In this document: positions 12,839 to 21,215 of the stretch, piece after piece | Position numbering within the stretch: position 1 is the stretch's first letter | How the letters are laid out: every line of letters begins with the position of its first letter | The notes under the pieces: model-generated | Databases searched by the model: none | What the model saw: the letters and a program-made list of their open reading frames with translations, nothing else | Told to the model about the DNA's origin: nothing | Position numbers and translations under genes: made by a program | Assembly (NCBI RefSeq): GCF_024171495.1 | Contig: NZ_JALJZW010000005.1 | Span: 124,001 to 188,000, forward strand | Direction of reading: 5' to 3' | Source: Deinococcus sp. HSC-46F16 | GTDB taxonomy: Bacteria > Deinococcota > Deinococci > Deinococcales > Deinococcaceae | DNA length: 64,000 nt

Positions 12839-14179
12839 TCAGCTCCAGCGCCGGGCGTAGGCCTCGGCGTCGAACTTGCGGTTCAGCCCACTTGCCGCGA
12901 GGTAGCGCACCGTGCCGAAGATCGGGCGGCGTGCCCAGGGGCGGTCATGCAGGCCGAAAATCCAGCCCACGCTGGCGTAGGAGTTCGCGTCGCGGCCGTC
13001 GAGCTGGTAGCGGTTGTTCAGCCACAGGGTCGTGGCATAGGCCTCCTGCGGGGTCGCGCTCCACTCCAGAATCTTCTTGCCCCAGTACATCCGCATGGCG
13101 TTGTGCATCCGGCCGGTGCGGACCATCTCGGTGTGGGCAGCGTTCCAGTAGCGGTCGTGGGTCTGCGCCGCGTCCAACTGCTCGCGGGTGTAGAGGTGCG
13201 GGCGGGGATCGGCAGCGTGGGCCTCCAGGTTCTCCCGCGCCCACCTCGGCAGCCCCTCGTAGCGGTCGTAGTCGGGATTGAACTCGCAGAAATTGAAGCT
13301 GAGTTCGCGCCGCACGATCATCTCTTCCAGAAAGGTGTCGAGGCCGGGGCCGCCGTCCGAATGTTCCCGCGCGGCAAGAGCCGCCGTCAGGGGCGAGAGG
13401 TGCCCGTAGTGCAGGTAGGCGCTCAGGCGGCTGCCCCCGTCCACGTTGGGGTCGCGCCGCCCGGAGTCGTAGCCCGGCAGCAACCGGGTGACGAAGTGTT
13501 CCAGCCGGGCGAGTGCCCTCACCTCGCCGCCCTCCTCCTCGCCGGGGGGCACGCTGTTGTCCACGCCGAGCGCCCGCACGGTCAGCGCGGGGTCGGACAC
13601 GTCCAGACCGGGATCCCAATCGGGGTGACCCTGGGCGCCCTCCTGCACCTCCACCGGCACCAGAAAGCGCTCCAGCACGCGGTGCAGCTTGGGCCGCAGG
13701 GTCCGCGCCCCCACCTCCTGCCGGGAGGAGACGAGCCGAACGGGCACCACCGCGTCGGATTCAATCTGCACGAAGGGCATCTCCAGCCGCTCCGCCAGGC
13801 TCGCCCGCCACTGGCGGCCGGGGCGCAGGTACCCCCGGTCGGTCACGACGAGGCTGGCCCCCCGTGCGGCCTGCCAGACCTCCTGGGGTGGGTCACCGAT
13901 TCGGATGGCGAGGGGAATCCCCCGTGCCGACAGCCCGGCCCGCAGGTTGCGCAGCCCCTCCAGCAGGTACTGGAAGTGGCGGGCGTTCGCCTCGGGGTAG
14001 GCGGGGTTCAGGGCGAAGACGGCGGCGAGGGGCACGCCGAGGCGCCGGGCTTCCAGGGCGGCGTATTCCAGGGCGTGGTTGCCCACCGTCCGCACGCTGG
14101 ACTGCACCCACAGCAGCACGAAGCCGCCCCGCCCCGGCTCTCCCGGCCGCAACCACTCCACCCGCTCAGGCTGAATCAT
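12839..14179 (-). CDS. class II deoxyribodipyrimidine photolyase
   Basis: Light-driven repair of cyclobutane pyrimidine dimers with FAD. 446 residues. The class II signature blocks are all present: SAYLHYGHLSPLTAAL, FLEEMIVRRELSFNFCEFNPDYD, THDRYWNAAHTEMVRTGRMHNA, MRMYWGKKILEWSATP, and LNNRYQLDGRDANSYASVGWIFGLHD. The N-terminal Rossmann domain (VLLWVQSSVRTVGNHALEYA) binds the antenna. The RMYWxKKILEW motif separates it from class I enzymes and cryptochromes. The -10-like TAGAAC lies 6 nt before the ATG, one base off the leaderless pattern. Confidence 0.93.
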   Translation of the reverse strand: MIQPERVEWLRPGEPGRGGFVLLWVQSSVRTVGNHALEYAALEARRLGVPLAAVFALNPAYPEANARHFQYLLEGLRNLRAGLSARGIPLAIRIGDPPQEVWQAARGASLVVTDRGYLRPGRQWRASLAERLEMPFVQIESDAVVPVRLVSSRQEVGARTLRPKLHRVLERFLVPVEVQEGAQGHPDWDPGLDVSDPALTVRALGVDNSVPPGEEEGGEVRALARLEHFVTRLLPGYDSGRRDPNVDGGSRLSAYLHYGHLSPLTAALAAREHSDGGPGLDTFLEEMIVRRELSFNFCEFNPDYDRYEGLPRWARENLEAHAADPRPHLYTREQLDAAQTHDRYWNAAHTEMVRTGRMHNAMRMYWGKKILEWSATPQEAYATTLWLNNRYQLDGRDANSYASVGWIFGLHDRPWARRPIFGTVRYLAASGLNRKFDAEAYARRWS

Positions 14180-14247
14180 GGCCGGGTTCTACCCTGTCCC
14201 AAGCCGCCGGGACGGTAGGCGATGCTGCCGAGCGCCCCTCCCGGCCC

Positions 14248-15450
14248 TCAGTCCCCCGCGCCCACGGGCACGCGCTCCAGCGCTCCGAGCACGTCCGTGA
14301 TCAGGTCGGCCTCGTCCTCGATGCCTACTGAGAGGCGCACCAGCCCCTTGGTCACGCCCTGGCGGGCCAGCGTTTCCTCGCCCAGAAGCTGGTGGGTGGT
14401 GCTCGCGGGATGGCACGAGAGGCTCTCCACATCCCCGAGGCTGACGGCCTGGGTAAAGAGGCGCAGGTTGTTCAGGAAGGCGAAGGCTGCCTCCTGCGTC
14501 CCGAGGTCCAGGCTGAGCAGGCCCCCGAAGGCCCGCATCTGCCGCGCCGCGACCGCGTGGCCGGGGTGGGTGGGGAGGCCGGGGTAGTGCAGGGCTTTCA
14601 AGGCGGGGTGGCCCTCCAGCGCCCGTGCGAGCGCCATCGCGCCCTGGCAGTGGGCTTCCATCCGCAGCGGCAGGGTCTTGAGGCCGCGCAGCAGCAGATA
14701 CGCCTCGAAGGGACCGAGCACCGAGCCGACGTGCCGCAGCCCGTGCAGCCGCAGCTCGGTCACGAGGTCCGCCGACCCCACGACCACGCCCGCCACCACG
14801 TCCCCGTGCCCGCCGAGGTACTTGGTGGCCGAGTGCATCACGAGGTCGGCGCCGTGCTCCAGCGGGCGCGTCAGGTACGGCGTGGCGAAGGTGTTGTCCA
14901 CCACGACGAGCGCCCCCGCCGCGTGCGCGACCGCCGAGGCCGCCGCGAGGTCCACGATTCCCACGGTGGGGTTGGAGGGCGTTTCCAGCCAGACCAGCCG
15001 GGTGCGCTCCGTCACCACACCGCGCAGCGCCTCCACGTCCGCCGCCTCGTGGACGGTCACCCCGAAGCGGCCCAGGATGTCGCGCAGCAGCCCTTCCGTG
15101 CCGCCGTACAGCGGGCCGACGAAAGCCACCTCGTCCACCGTGCGCAGCAGGGTCAGCGCGATGGCACTCGCCGCGCCCATGCCGCTGCCAAAGGCGACGG
15201 CGGCCTCCGCCCCTTCCAGACTGGCGACCTTCTCCTCGAAGGCCGTCACGGTGGGGTTGGAGAGCCGGGAGTAGAAGTAACCCGTTTCCTCGCCCGCGAA
15301 GAGCCGCCCCCCGCGCTCGGCCGTGCCGTAGCCGAAGGTGGAGGTCGCGTAGATGGGCACCGCGTGGGCGCCCGTCACCGGGTCGAGGCCGTGCCCCGCG
15401 TGGACGGCGCGGGTACGGAAGCCAGCGGGCCGGTCTGCTTGTGTAGACAT
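14248..15450 (-). CDS. trans-sulfuration PLP enzyme (cystathionine gamma-synthase/lyase family)
   Basis: 400 residues of the Cys/Met-metabolism PLP family. The phosphate-binding YSRLSNPTVTAFEEKVASLEG and AVAFGSGMGAASA blocks, the VVDNTFATPYLTRPLEHGAD segment and the Schiff-base lysine in MHSATKYLGGHGDV are clear. The FKLV-type C-terminus reads VRLSVGIEDEADLI. Family members act as cystathionine gamma-synthase, cystathionine gamma-lyase, methionine gamma-lyase or O-acetylhomoserine sulfhydrylase, and sequence alone does not decide. TACACT lies 10 nt upstream of the ATG. Confidence 0.88.
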   Translation of the reverse strand: MSTQADRPAGFRTRAVHAGHGLDPVTGAHAVPIYATSTFGYGTAERGGRLFAGEETGYFYSRLSNPTVTAFEEKVASLEGAEAAVAFGSGMGAASAIALTLLRTVDEVAFVGPLYGGTEGLLRDILGRFGVTVHEAADVEALRGVVTERTRLVWLETPSNPTVGIVDLAAASAVAHAAGALVVVDNTFATPYLTRPLEHGADLVMHSATKYLGGHGDVVAGVVVGSADLVTELRLHGLRHVGSVLGPFEAYLLLRGLKTLPLRMEAHCQGAMALARALEGHPALKALHYPGLPTHPGHAVAARQMRAFGGLLSLDLGTQEAAFAFLNNLRLFTQAVSLGDVESLSCHPASTTHQLLGEETLARQGVTKGLVRLSVGIEDEADLITDVLGALERVPVGAGD

Positions 15451-15460
15451 GGTGGGGGAC

Positions 15461-15466
15461 AGTGTA
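15461..15466 (-). promoter_or_regulatory. -10 element of the PLP enzyme gene
   Basis: TACACT on the minus strand, 10 nt before ATG 15450, which would give a 5' leader of only a few bases. Confidence 0.45.
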
Positions 15467-15497
15467 GGGCATGGGAAGGGGCAGTCAGCCGTCGGGC

Positions 15498-16172
<675 letters not shown>

Positions 16173-16180
16173 GGCCCCGG

Positions 16181-16186
16181 TACACT
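16181..16186 (+). promoter_or_regulatory. leaderless-type -10 element for the 16194 gene
   Basis: TACACT ends 7 nt before GTG 16194. It sits inside the 21-bp gap between divergent start codons. Confidence 0.55.
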
Positions 16187-16193
16187 GCGGCGC

Positions 16194-16415
16194 GTGAGCC
16201 GCGCCACTGCGTTCGGATCAGGCCTGGGCTTTCTGGCTCTGGCCTGGCTGTTCTGGCGGGAGTACCGGGAACCCGGCCTGCACGCCTTCTGGACCGAGGA
16301 AGACGAGCAGGCCTGGCCGGTGCTGGGGTGGCTGCGTTGGCTGGTCGGCCTGTTGTTGTGCGGCGGTGCGGGCCTCGCGGCAGCAGCCTTGTTCGTCATG
16401 AGCCTGTGGCCGTAG
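16194..16415 (+). CDS. small two-helix membrane protein
   Basis: 73 residues from GTG 16194, placed 7 nt after TACACT. Two hydrophobic segments (GSGLGFLALAWLFW and LVGLLLCGGAGLAAAALFVM) are separated by an acidic loop (REPGLHAFWTEEDEQAWP). No family recognised. The same frame is open upstream because of GC bias, but no start fits better. It lies 136 bases before rpmF and could share regulation with it. Confidence 0.6.
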   Translation: MSRATAFGSGLGFLALAWLFWREYREPGLHAFWTEEDEQAWPVLGWLRWLVGLLLCGGAGLAAAALFVMSLWP

Positions 16416-16449
16416 CCCTGGCCGCGCAGGGGGTGAGCAGGAGCCGCCC

Positions 16450-16460
16450 TATGCTATACT
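16450..16460 (+). promoter_or_regulatory. overlapping -10 elements for rpmF
   Basis: TATGCTATACT contains two overlapping -10 hexamers (TATGCT and TATACT) about 90 nt before the rpmF ATG. No clear -35 was seen; the leader then holds an AGGAG ribosome site. Confidence 0.5.
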
Positions 16461-16550
16461 CTCCGCTGTTGTCTCGTCCCCGGCCCCAGCGGGCAGGCGG
16501 GAACCGAGCGCCCCGGCGGGAGACGCCGTGCGGCCCCAGGAGAAAAGAAC

Positions 16551-16733
<183 letters not shown>

Positions 16734-16750
16734 GGATCAGCAGGTGAAAG

Positions 16751-16776
16751 AGACTCCCCTTGCGGGAGTCTTTTTT
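16751..16776 (+). terminator. intrinsic terminator of rpmF
   Basis: AGACTCCC and GGGAGTCT form an 8-bp stem with a 5-nt loop, followed directly by a run of six T. This is the most canonical terminator in the window. Confidence 0.92.
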
Positions 16777-16831
16777 CGTGGCGTGTAGGGGTAGATTTCT
16801 GCCTCTCTATATGCCACACGCCACGGGCCTT

Positions 16832-17554
16832 TTACCCCTTGTCCCCCACGTGAATCGCCGCAATGCCAAAGGTCAGCAGGCGAAAGCGGGTGCGGAAGCC
16901 CGTCGCGTGCATCAGCCCCGCGAGGCGCTCGGGGTCGGGAAAGGCGAGGACGCTCTCGGGGAGGTAGGTGTAGGCGCCCGCGTTGCCGCTCACCCAGGCC
17001 CCCACGCGCGGGAGAATCTGCCGGAAGTAGAAGCGGAACAGTGATCCGAAGAGGCCTGGACGCGGCGGCGGAAACTCCAGAATGACCAGCCGTCCGCCCG
17101 GCGTCAGCACCCGCCACAGCTCGGAGAGGCCCCGCGCATAGTCGGCGAAGTTCCGGAAGCCAAAGGCGCAGGTCACGGCGTCAAAGGCGCCGTCGGGGTA
17201 GGGCAGGTTCAGCGCGTCGCCCTCCTCCAGCCGCACCTCCAGGTGCCGTCCCCTCGCCTTCTCGCGGGCGATCTCCAGCATCTGGGGCACGAAGTCGCTG
17301 CCCACGACCTCGGCCTGCGGAGCACGGGCCTTCAGCTCCAGCGCGAAATCTCCGGTCCCGGTCGCCACGTCGAGAATCCGCCGGGGGTTCAGGGTCAGGG
17401 CTTCCCGCGCGGCCTCCCGCCGCCACGCGCGGTCCACGCCGAGGCTCAGCACCCGGTTGAGAAGGTCGTAGCGGGGCGCGATGGAGGCGAACATCGCCTG
17501 CACCTCGCGCCCCCGGTCCTGCTTGTCGCCCACGGGCGGGCGGGAACTCGTCAT
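16832..17554 (-). CDS. menG: demethylmenaquinone methyltransferase
   Basis: Transfers a methyl group from SAM to demethylmenaquinone, the last step of menaquinone synthesis at the membrane. 240 residues, normal UbiE/MenG length. Motifs: FASIAPRYDLLNRVLSLGVDRAWRR at the N-terminus, RILDVATGTGDFALEL (SAM-binding motif I), the post-I GSDFVPQML, and the UbiE block AVTCAFGFRNFADY. Deinococcus uses menaquinone, which favours MenG over the ubiquinone role. The ATG is 6 nt after TATCAT. Confidence 0.93.
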   Translation of the reverse strand: MTSSRPPVGDKQDRGREVQAMFASIAPRYDLLNRVLSLGVDRAWRREAAREALTLNPRRILDVATGTGDFALELKARAPQAEVVGSDFVPQMLEIAREKARGRHLEVRLEEGDALNLPYPDGAFDAVTCAFGFRNFADYARGLSELWRVLTPGGRLVILEFPPPRPGLFGSLFRFYFRQILPRVGAWVSGNAGAYTYLPESVLAFPDPERLAGLMHATGFRTRFRLLTFGIAAIHVGDKG

Positions 17555-17560
17555 GGGGGG

Positions 17561-17566
17561 ATGATA
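17561..17566 (-). promoter_or_regulatory. leaderless-type -10 element for menG
   Basis: TATCAT ends 6 nt before the menG ATG on the minus strand. Confidence 0.6.
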
Positions 17567-17604
17567 GGGGGAGCCAGGGCGGCGGGTGGCCCGGCCCCGC
17601 CCAG

Positions 17605-18792
17605 TCAGCCGATCACGCCCAGCGCCCGGCCCACCCGCTCATAGGCCGCGAGCGCGTGCTCCAGATCATCCCGCGTATGCTCGGCGGTCACGATGTTGCG
17701 GATGCGGGCCTGACCGCGCGGCACGGTCGGGAAGCCCAGGCCGACCGCGAAGACGCCCTCGTCCAGCAGCCGTCGGCTGGCCTCGAAGGCGGCCTCCGGC
17801 TCCCCGAACAGCACGGGCGTGATGGGGGTCTGGCTGCCCATCGTGTCGAAGCCCAGCCGGGCGAGTTCGGCCTTGAAGAAGCGGGTGTTGTCCCACAGCC
17901 GCTCCATGAAGGCAGGCTCGCGCTGCACGAGCTCCAGCGCCGCCGAGAGGGCGCCGACGACGGCGGGCGGATGCGCGGTCGAGAAGAGGTAGGGCCGCGC
18001 CCGGTTGATCAGCAGTTGCCGCAGGTCGGCGTGCCCCGCCGCGTAGCCGCCCACCACGCCCCAGGCCTTGCTCAGCGTGCCGACCTGAATCACGTCGTCC
18101 GCGTGCTCGTAGCCGAAGTGGTGAACGGTCCCGCGCCCAGCTTCCCCCAGTACGCCCGAGCCGTGCGCGTCGTCCACGTAGGTGACGGCCCCGTGTTTGC
18201 GGGCCACCTCGATCAGGCGGTCGAGGGGCGCGATATCGCCGTCCATGCTGAACACGCCGTCGGTCACGACCATCTTCAGGCCATCGGTCGGATTCTCCGC
18301 GAGCACCCGGTCAAGGTCGTCGGGGTCGCTGTGCCGGTAAATCTTCTTGGTGGCCTTGGTCAGCCGCAGGCCGTCGATGATGCTGGCGTGGTTCAGCTCG
18401 TCGCTGACGACGAGGTCGCCGGGTTGGAGCAGGGTGCCCAGCACGCCCTGGTTGGTGGTGAAGCCGCTCTGGAGCACCAGTGCACTCCCGGTGTGCTTGA
18501 ACTCGGCCAGTTGGCGCTCGAAGTCCTCGTGGATGGTCAGCGTTCCGGCGATGGTCCGCACCGCTCCGGCCCCCGCGCCCCATTCGCGCAGGTACTGCTC
18601 CGCACGGGCCTTGATCTCGGGGTGATCGGCAAAGCCGAGGTAGTTGTTCGACGCCAGGTTGACCACATCCCGCCCGTCTACGCGGGTGCGGGCGCGGTTG
18701 GCGGTCTCGAGGACGCGCGGGGAGATCAGCAGGCCCTGCTCGCGCAGGCCCGCGAGTTCGCGGCTGAGGCGGTCCTGAAGGGTGAGGGTCAT
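17605..18792 (-). CDS. 2-amino-3-ketobutyrate CoA ligase / 8-amino-7-oxononanoate synthase
   Basis: PLP-dependent alpha-oxoamine synthase of 395 residues. The conserved NLASNNYLGFADHPEI, the YVDDAHGSGVLGEAGRG cofactor-stacking block and the GTLSKAWGVVGGYAAG lysine block are clear, as is the C-terminal IRNIVTAEHTRDDLEHAL. KBL (threonine catabolism to glycine and acetyl-CoA) and AONS (biotin synthesis) are hard to tell apart, and one enzyme in Thermus does both. No tdh or bio gene is adjacent, so either role is possible. ATG 18792 follows TAGACT by 7 nt. Confidence 0.88.
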   Translation of the reverse strand: MTLTLQDRLSRELAGLREQGLLISPRVLETANRARTRVDGRDVVNLASNNYLGFADHPEIKARAEQYLREWGAGAGAVRTIAGTLTIHEDFERQLAEFKHTGSALVLQSGFTTNQGVLGTLLQPGDLVVSDELNHASIIDGLRLTKATKKIYRHSDPDDLDRVLAENPTDGLKMVVTDGVFSMDGDIAPLDRLIEVARKHGAVTYVDDAHGSGVLGEAGRGTVHHFGYEHADDVIQVGTLSKAWGVVGGYAAGHADLRQLLINRARPYLFSTAHPPAVVGALSAALELVQREPAFMERLWDNTRFFKAELARLGFDTMGSQTPITPVLFGEPEAAFEASRRLLDEGVFAVGLGFPTVPRGQARIRNIVTAEHTRDDLEHALAAYERVGRALGVIG

Positions 18793-18799
18793 GGAGGGC

Positions 18800-18805
18800 A
18801 GTCTA
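18800..18805 (-). promoter_or_regulatory. leaderless-type -10 element for the KBL/AONS gene
   Basis: TAGACT on the minus strand, 7 nt before ATG 18792; it sets this start over a longer in-frame one. Confidence 0.5.
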
Positions 18806-18878
18806 GAGGGGCCTGGGCACGGGCGACCGTGAGCCGGGGGCGCGGGCACGAAGAAGAAAAGTGTAAGCCCCCCCCGCC

Positions 18879-18884
18879 TACACT
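18879..18884 (+). promoter_or_regulatory. -10 element of the Roadblock operon
   Basis: TACACT lies 16 nt before ATG 18901, giving a short leader that contains GCAGG. It is the only promoter-like element seen before the three overlapping genes. Confidence 0.45.
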
Positions 18885-18900
18885 CGCCGCAGGTTTATCC

Positions 18901-19644
18901 ATGACGAATGCCGTGTACACCCTCATCGTGCGCGCCCTGTCCGGCATCGTGTCCGACCGGGCCGCCGACACCATGCTGCGGGCCTCCCTGCGCGAAAGCG
19001 GCCTCAGCCCCGACACCGTGACGGCGGCGCAGATGCAGGCCGTACTGCGTGGCCCCCTCCTCGCGCGGCTCTCCGGGCTGCTGCCCCCCGAACGCGCCCG
19101 CGCCGAGCTTCAGGCGCTCGCCGCCGAGGTGCAGGCCCGCTACCCCAAGGCCCCCACCCTCTTCCTGCCGCCCGCCGCCGCCTGGGACGAGAACAGCCCC
19201 GAGCAGGCCTGGACCGCGCCCGCCTGGGAGGATCCCGTGGACACCACCCTCAGCGCCGACGACTTCGAATTCGACGACCCCGAGTACGCCACGCCGGTGG
19301 GCGGGCGCACCTATGCGCTGGACACGCCGGGGGGGCAGGAGGCCCTGATTCAGGACCTCGGGCGGCTTCAGGGGGTGCAGGGGGTGCTGGTCTGCCGGGC
19401 CAACGGCGAGGTGCTGCGCGAGCGGGCGCTGCGCGGGGGCGGTGGGCTGGGCGGCGTGGTTGCCGCCACCGCGATGCTGTTTCAGGCCCGCTCACTGCGG
19501 CTGATGTCGGCCGACATGGGCGACCGCACCGTCTGCATGCGCCCGCTGGGGGGCTACTGCGTGGCGGTCGTCGCCGGGGCCGGGGTCAATATCGGGCGCC
19601 TGCTCGCCGAACTCGGTCAGGTCGAGGCCGGGGCCGCGGCATGA
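18901..19644 (+). CDS. Roadblock/LC7-domain protein
   Basis: 247 residues, three parts. Residues 1-90 are helical (LSGIVSDRAADTMLRASLRESGL, LLARLSGLLPPERARAELQAL). Residues 90-150 are an acidic, low-complexity linker (DDFEFDDPEYATP). The C-terminal 95 residues match the Roadblock/LC7 pattern: LIQDLGRLQGVQGVLVCRANGEVL, then a helix GGVVAATAMLFQARSLRLMSAD, then strands with GYCVAVVAGAGVNIGRLLAEL. Such domains usually regulate small Ras-like GTPases (MglB with MglA), but no GTPase gene is in this operon. It overlaps the next gene by ATGA, so the products are probably made together. Confidence 0.75.
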   Translation: MTNAVYTLIVRALSGIVSDRAADTMLRASLRESGLSPDTVTAAQMQAVLRGPLLARLSGLLPPERARAELQALAAEVQARYPKAPTLFLPPAAAWDENSPEQAWTAPAWEDPVDTTLSADDFEFDDPEYATPVGGRTYALDTPGGQEALIQDLGRLQGVQGVLVCRANGEVLRERALRGGGGLGGVVAATAMLFQARSLRLMSADMGDRTVCMRPLGGYCVAVVAGAGVNIGRLLAELGQVEAGAAA

Positions 19645-21215
19645 GGCGGGCCGTGCTGCTGACGGCCCTGCTGGGCGCGGCCCTGTCCAATGTGGGAGGG
19701 GCTGCCGCCCAGGACCTCGCCGCCTACCGCGAGCTGACCCGCAGCCTCGACGCGGCGGCTTCCGCCCGACCGCAAAGCGGGGAGCGTGCCCTGGCGCAGC
19801 TCGACCGCGCCGAGGCCGCCCTGGACCGCCTGGCCCCCACCCTGGGCAACCGCCCGCTGGTCGAGGGGCTGCAGGGGGCACTGGGGCAGGCCCGCGCCGC
19901 GCTGGCCCGCACCCCCGCCGACCTTCAGGCCCAGGTGCTGCTCGCACGGGGGCTGGCGCGGGGAGCGCTGTACACCCAGACGCTGAACGGCCTGGGGGCA
20001 GGCACGTCCCCCACCGCCAATCAGGTGCGGCTGCTCGCCCAGGAATTCGGCCTGAGCGCCGGGGCGACCCAGGCCCTGCGGACCGACGCCGCAGCGGGCC
20101 GGGCCGAGCGGGTCGCGTGGCGGCTGCAACGGGCGGCGGCCGCCAAGGTCCGCGCCGCCCTGGGCGAGGCCCAGCCCGAGCGCACCACTGCCTCCTACCT
20201 CGCGCTGGCGCAGGCGGCAGGCTGGTTCACTGCCGTGCAGGAGGCCGGGGCCGGAAGCCTGCGGGCCGAGCAGTTCACGGGGGCGCTGACCCAGCTCACC
20301 GCCGGGGACCGGGCGGGCCTGACGGCTTCGCTGGCGGCCCTCCGCCAGGGCAGCACCGAACTGACGCGGGCGCTGGCGACGGCCCCAGCGGTGACCGAAT
20401 CTGCGACCACTCCAAGCACCGAGCCGGGCGACCCGGCCCCGACTCCGGCACCGGCCCCGGTGGAGCCCACCGCTCCGGCGCAGGCCCCCACGCCCGCGGC
20501 GCCTGCCTCCTCCAGCGTGGACGCCGTGGACCGCGCCTACGCCGCCCTAGGACGTGCCCTGAGCGCCAGCGGGCACGGCGACCCGGTCACGGCCCGCGAG
20601 GAACTCGCCCGCGCCCGCACGGCGCTGGAAGAGGCCCCCACGACCCTGCGCACCGCGCCTGACTTCGAGGCCTACCTCGGGGACCTCGGCGCGGCGCAGG
20701 AGCGGCGCGGACTGCGGCCCGACAGCGTGCAGGCCCTGATCTCGGGGCTGGCCGGGCTGGAACGCGGCTCGCTTCCGGCGGTGGACGCGGCCTCGCTCGC
20801 AGGGACGGGCACCTTCGGCGGGGGCCTGCGGGCGGGATTGCTGCTGCTGCTCGCGCTGCTGGCGCCCGTGCCGCTGTACCTGCTGAACCTCGCCTTCGGG
20901 GGGCGCAACCCCTTCTGGCGGGCGATCACGGCCGCGCTGGCACTGCTGCTGCTGCCCACCTTTGTGGAGGGGGTGCTGGGGGCCGTGGGCTGGCTGGGCG
21001 ACCTGATCGGGGTGGCCGCGCTGCGGGCGGCTCCGGCGCTCTCGCCGTGGTCGTCGCCCTTCGGGCTGCCGCTGCGGGCGCTGCTCACGGCCGCCGCGCT
21101 GGGGCTGGCGATCTACGGCTTCCGGGGCCTGTGCGTGCAGTTCGGCCTGCTGGGCAACCGCCGTGAGGCCACGCTCGCGCCCGCGACCACCGTGGAATGG
21201 GAGGAAGCCCTGTGA
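19641..21215 (+). CDS. exported/membrane protein of unknown function, Roadblock operon
   Basis: 524 residues, start overlapping the Roadblock gene (ATGA). Residues 1-23 are a signal peptide (AVLLTALLGAALSNVGGAAA). Two similar helical domains follow (about 25-240 and 290-385), joined by a Pro/Ala/Thr linker (residues 250-285). The C-terminus has three to four transmembrane helices (LRAGLLLLLALLAPVPLYLL, AITAALALLLLPTFVEGVLG, LRALLTAAALGLAIYGF) and a short tail ending EEAL, probably cytoplasmic. It could carry a periplasmic signal to the cytoplasmic partners encoded on both sides; that role is inference. Confidence 0.6.
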   Translation: MRRAVLLTALLGAALSNVGGAAAQDLAAYRELTRSLDAAASARPQSGERALAQLDRAEAALDRLAPTLGNRPLVEGLQGALGQARAALARTPADLQAQVLLARGLARGALYTQTLNGLGAGTSPTANQVRLLAQEFGLSAGATQALRTDAAAGRAERVAWRLQRAAAAKVRAALGEAQPERTTASYLALAQAAGWFTAVQEAGAGSLRAEQFTGALTQLTAGDRAGLTASLAALRQGSTELTRALATAPAVTESATTPSTEPGDPAPTPAPAPVEPTAPAQAPTPAAPASSSVDAVDRAYAALGRALSASGHGDPVTAREELARARTALEEAPTTLRTAPDFEAYLGDLGAAQERRGLRPDSVQALISGLAGLERGSLPAVDAASLAGTGTFGGGLRAGLLLLLALLAPVPLYLLNLAFGGRNPFWRAITAALALLLLPTFVEGVLGAVGWLGDLIGVAALRAAPALSPWSSPFGLPLRALLTAAALGLAIYGFRGLCVQFGLLGNRREATLAPATTVEWEEAL

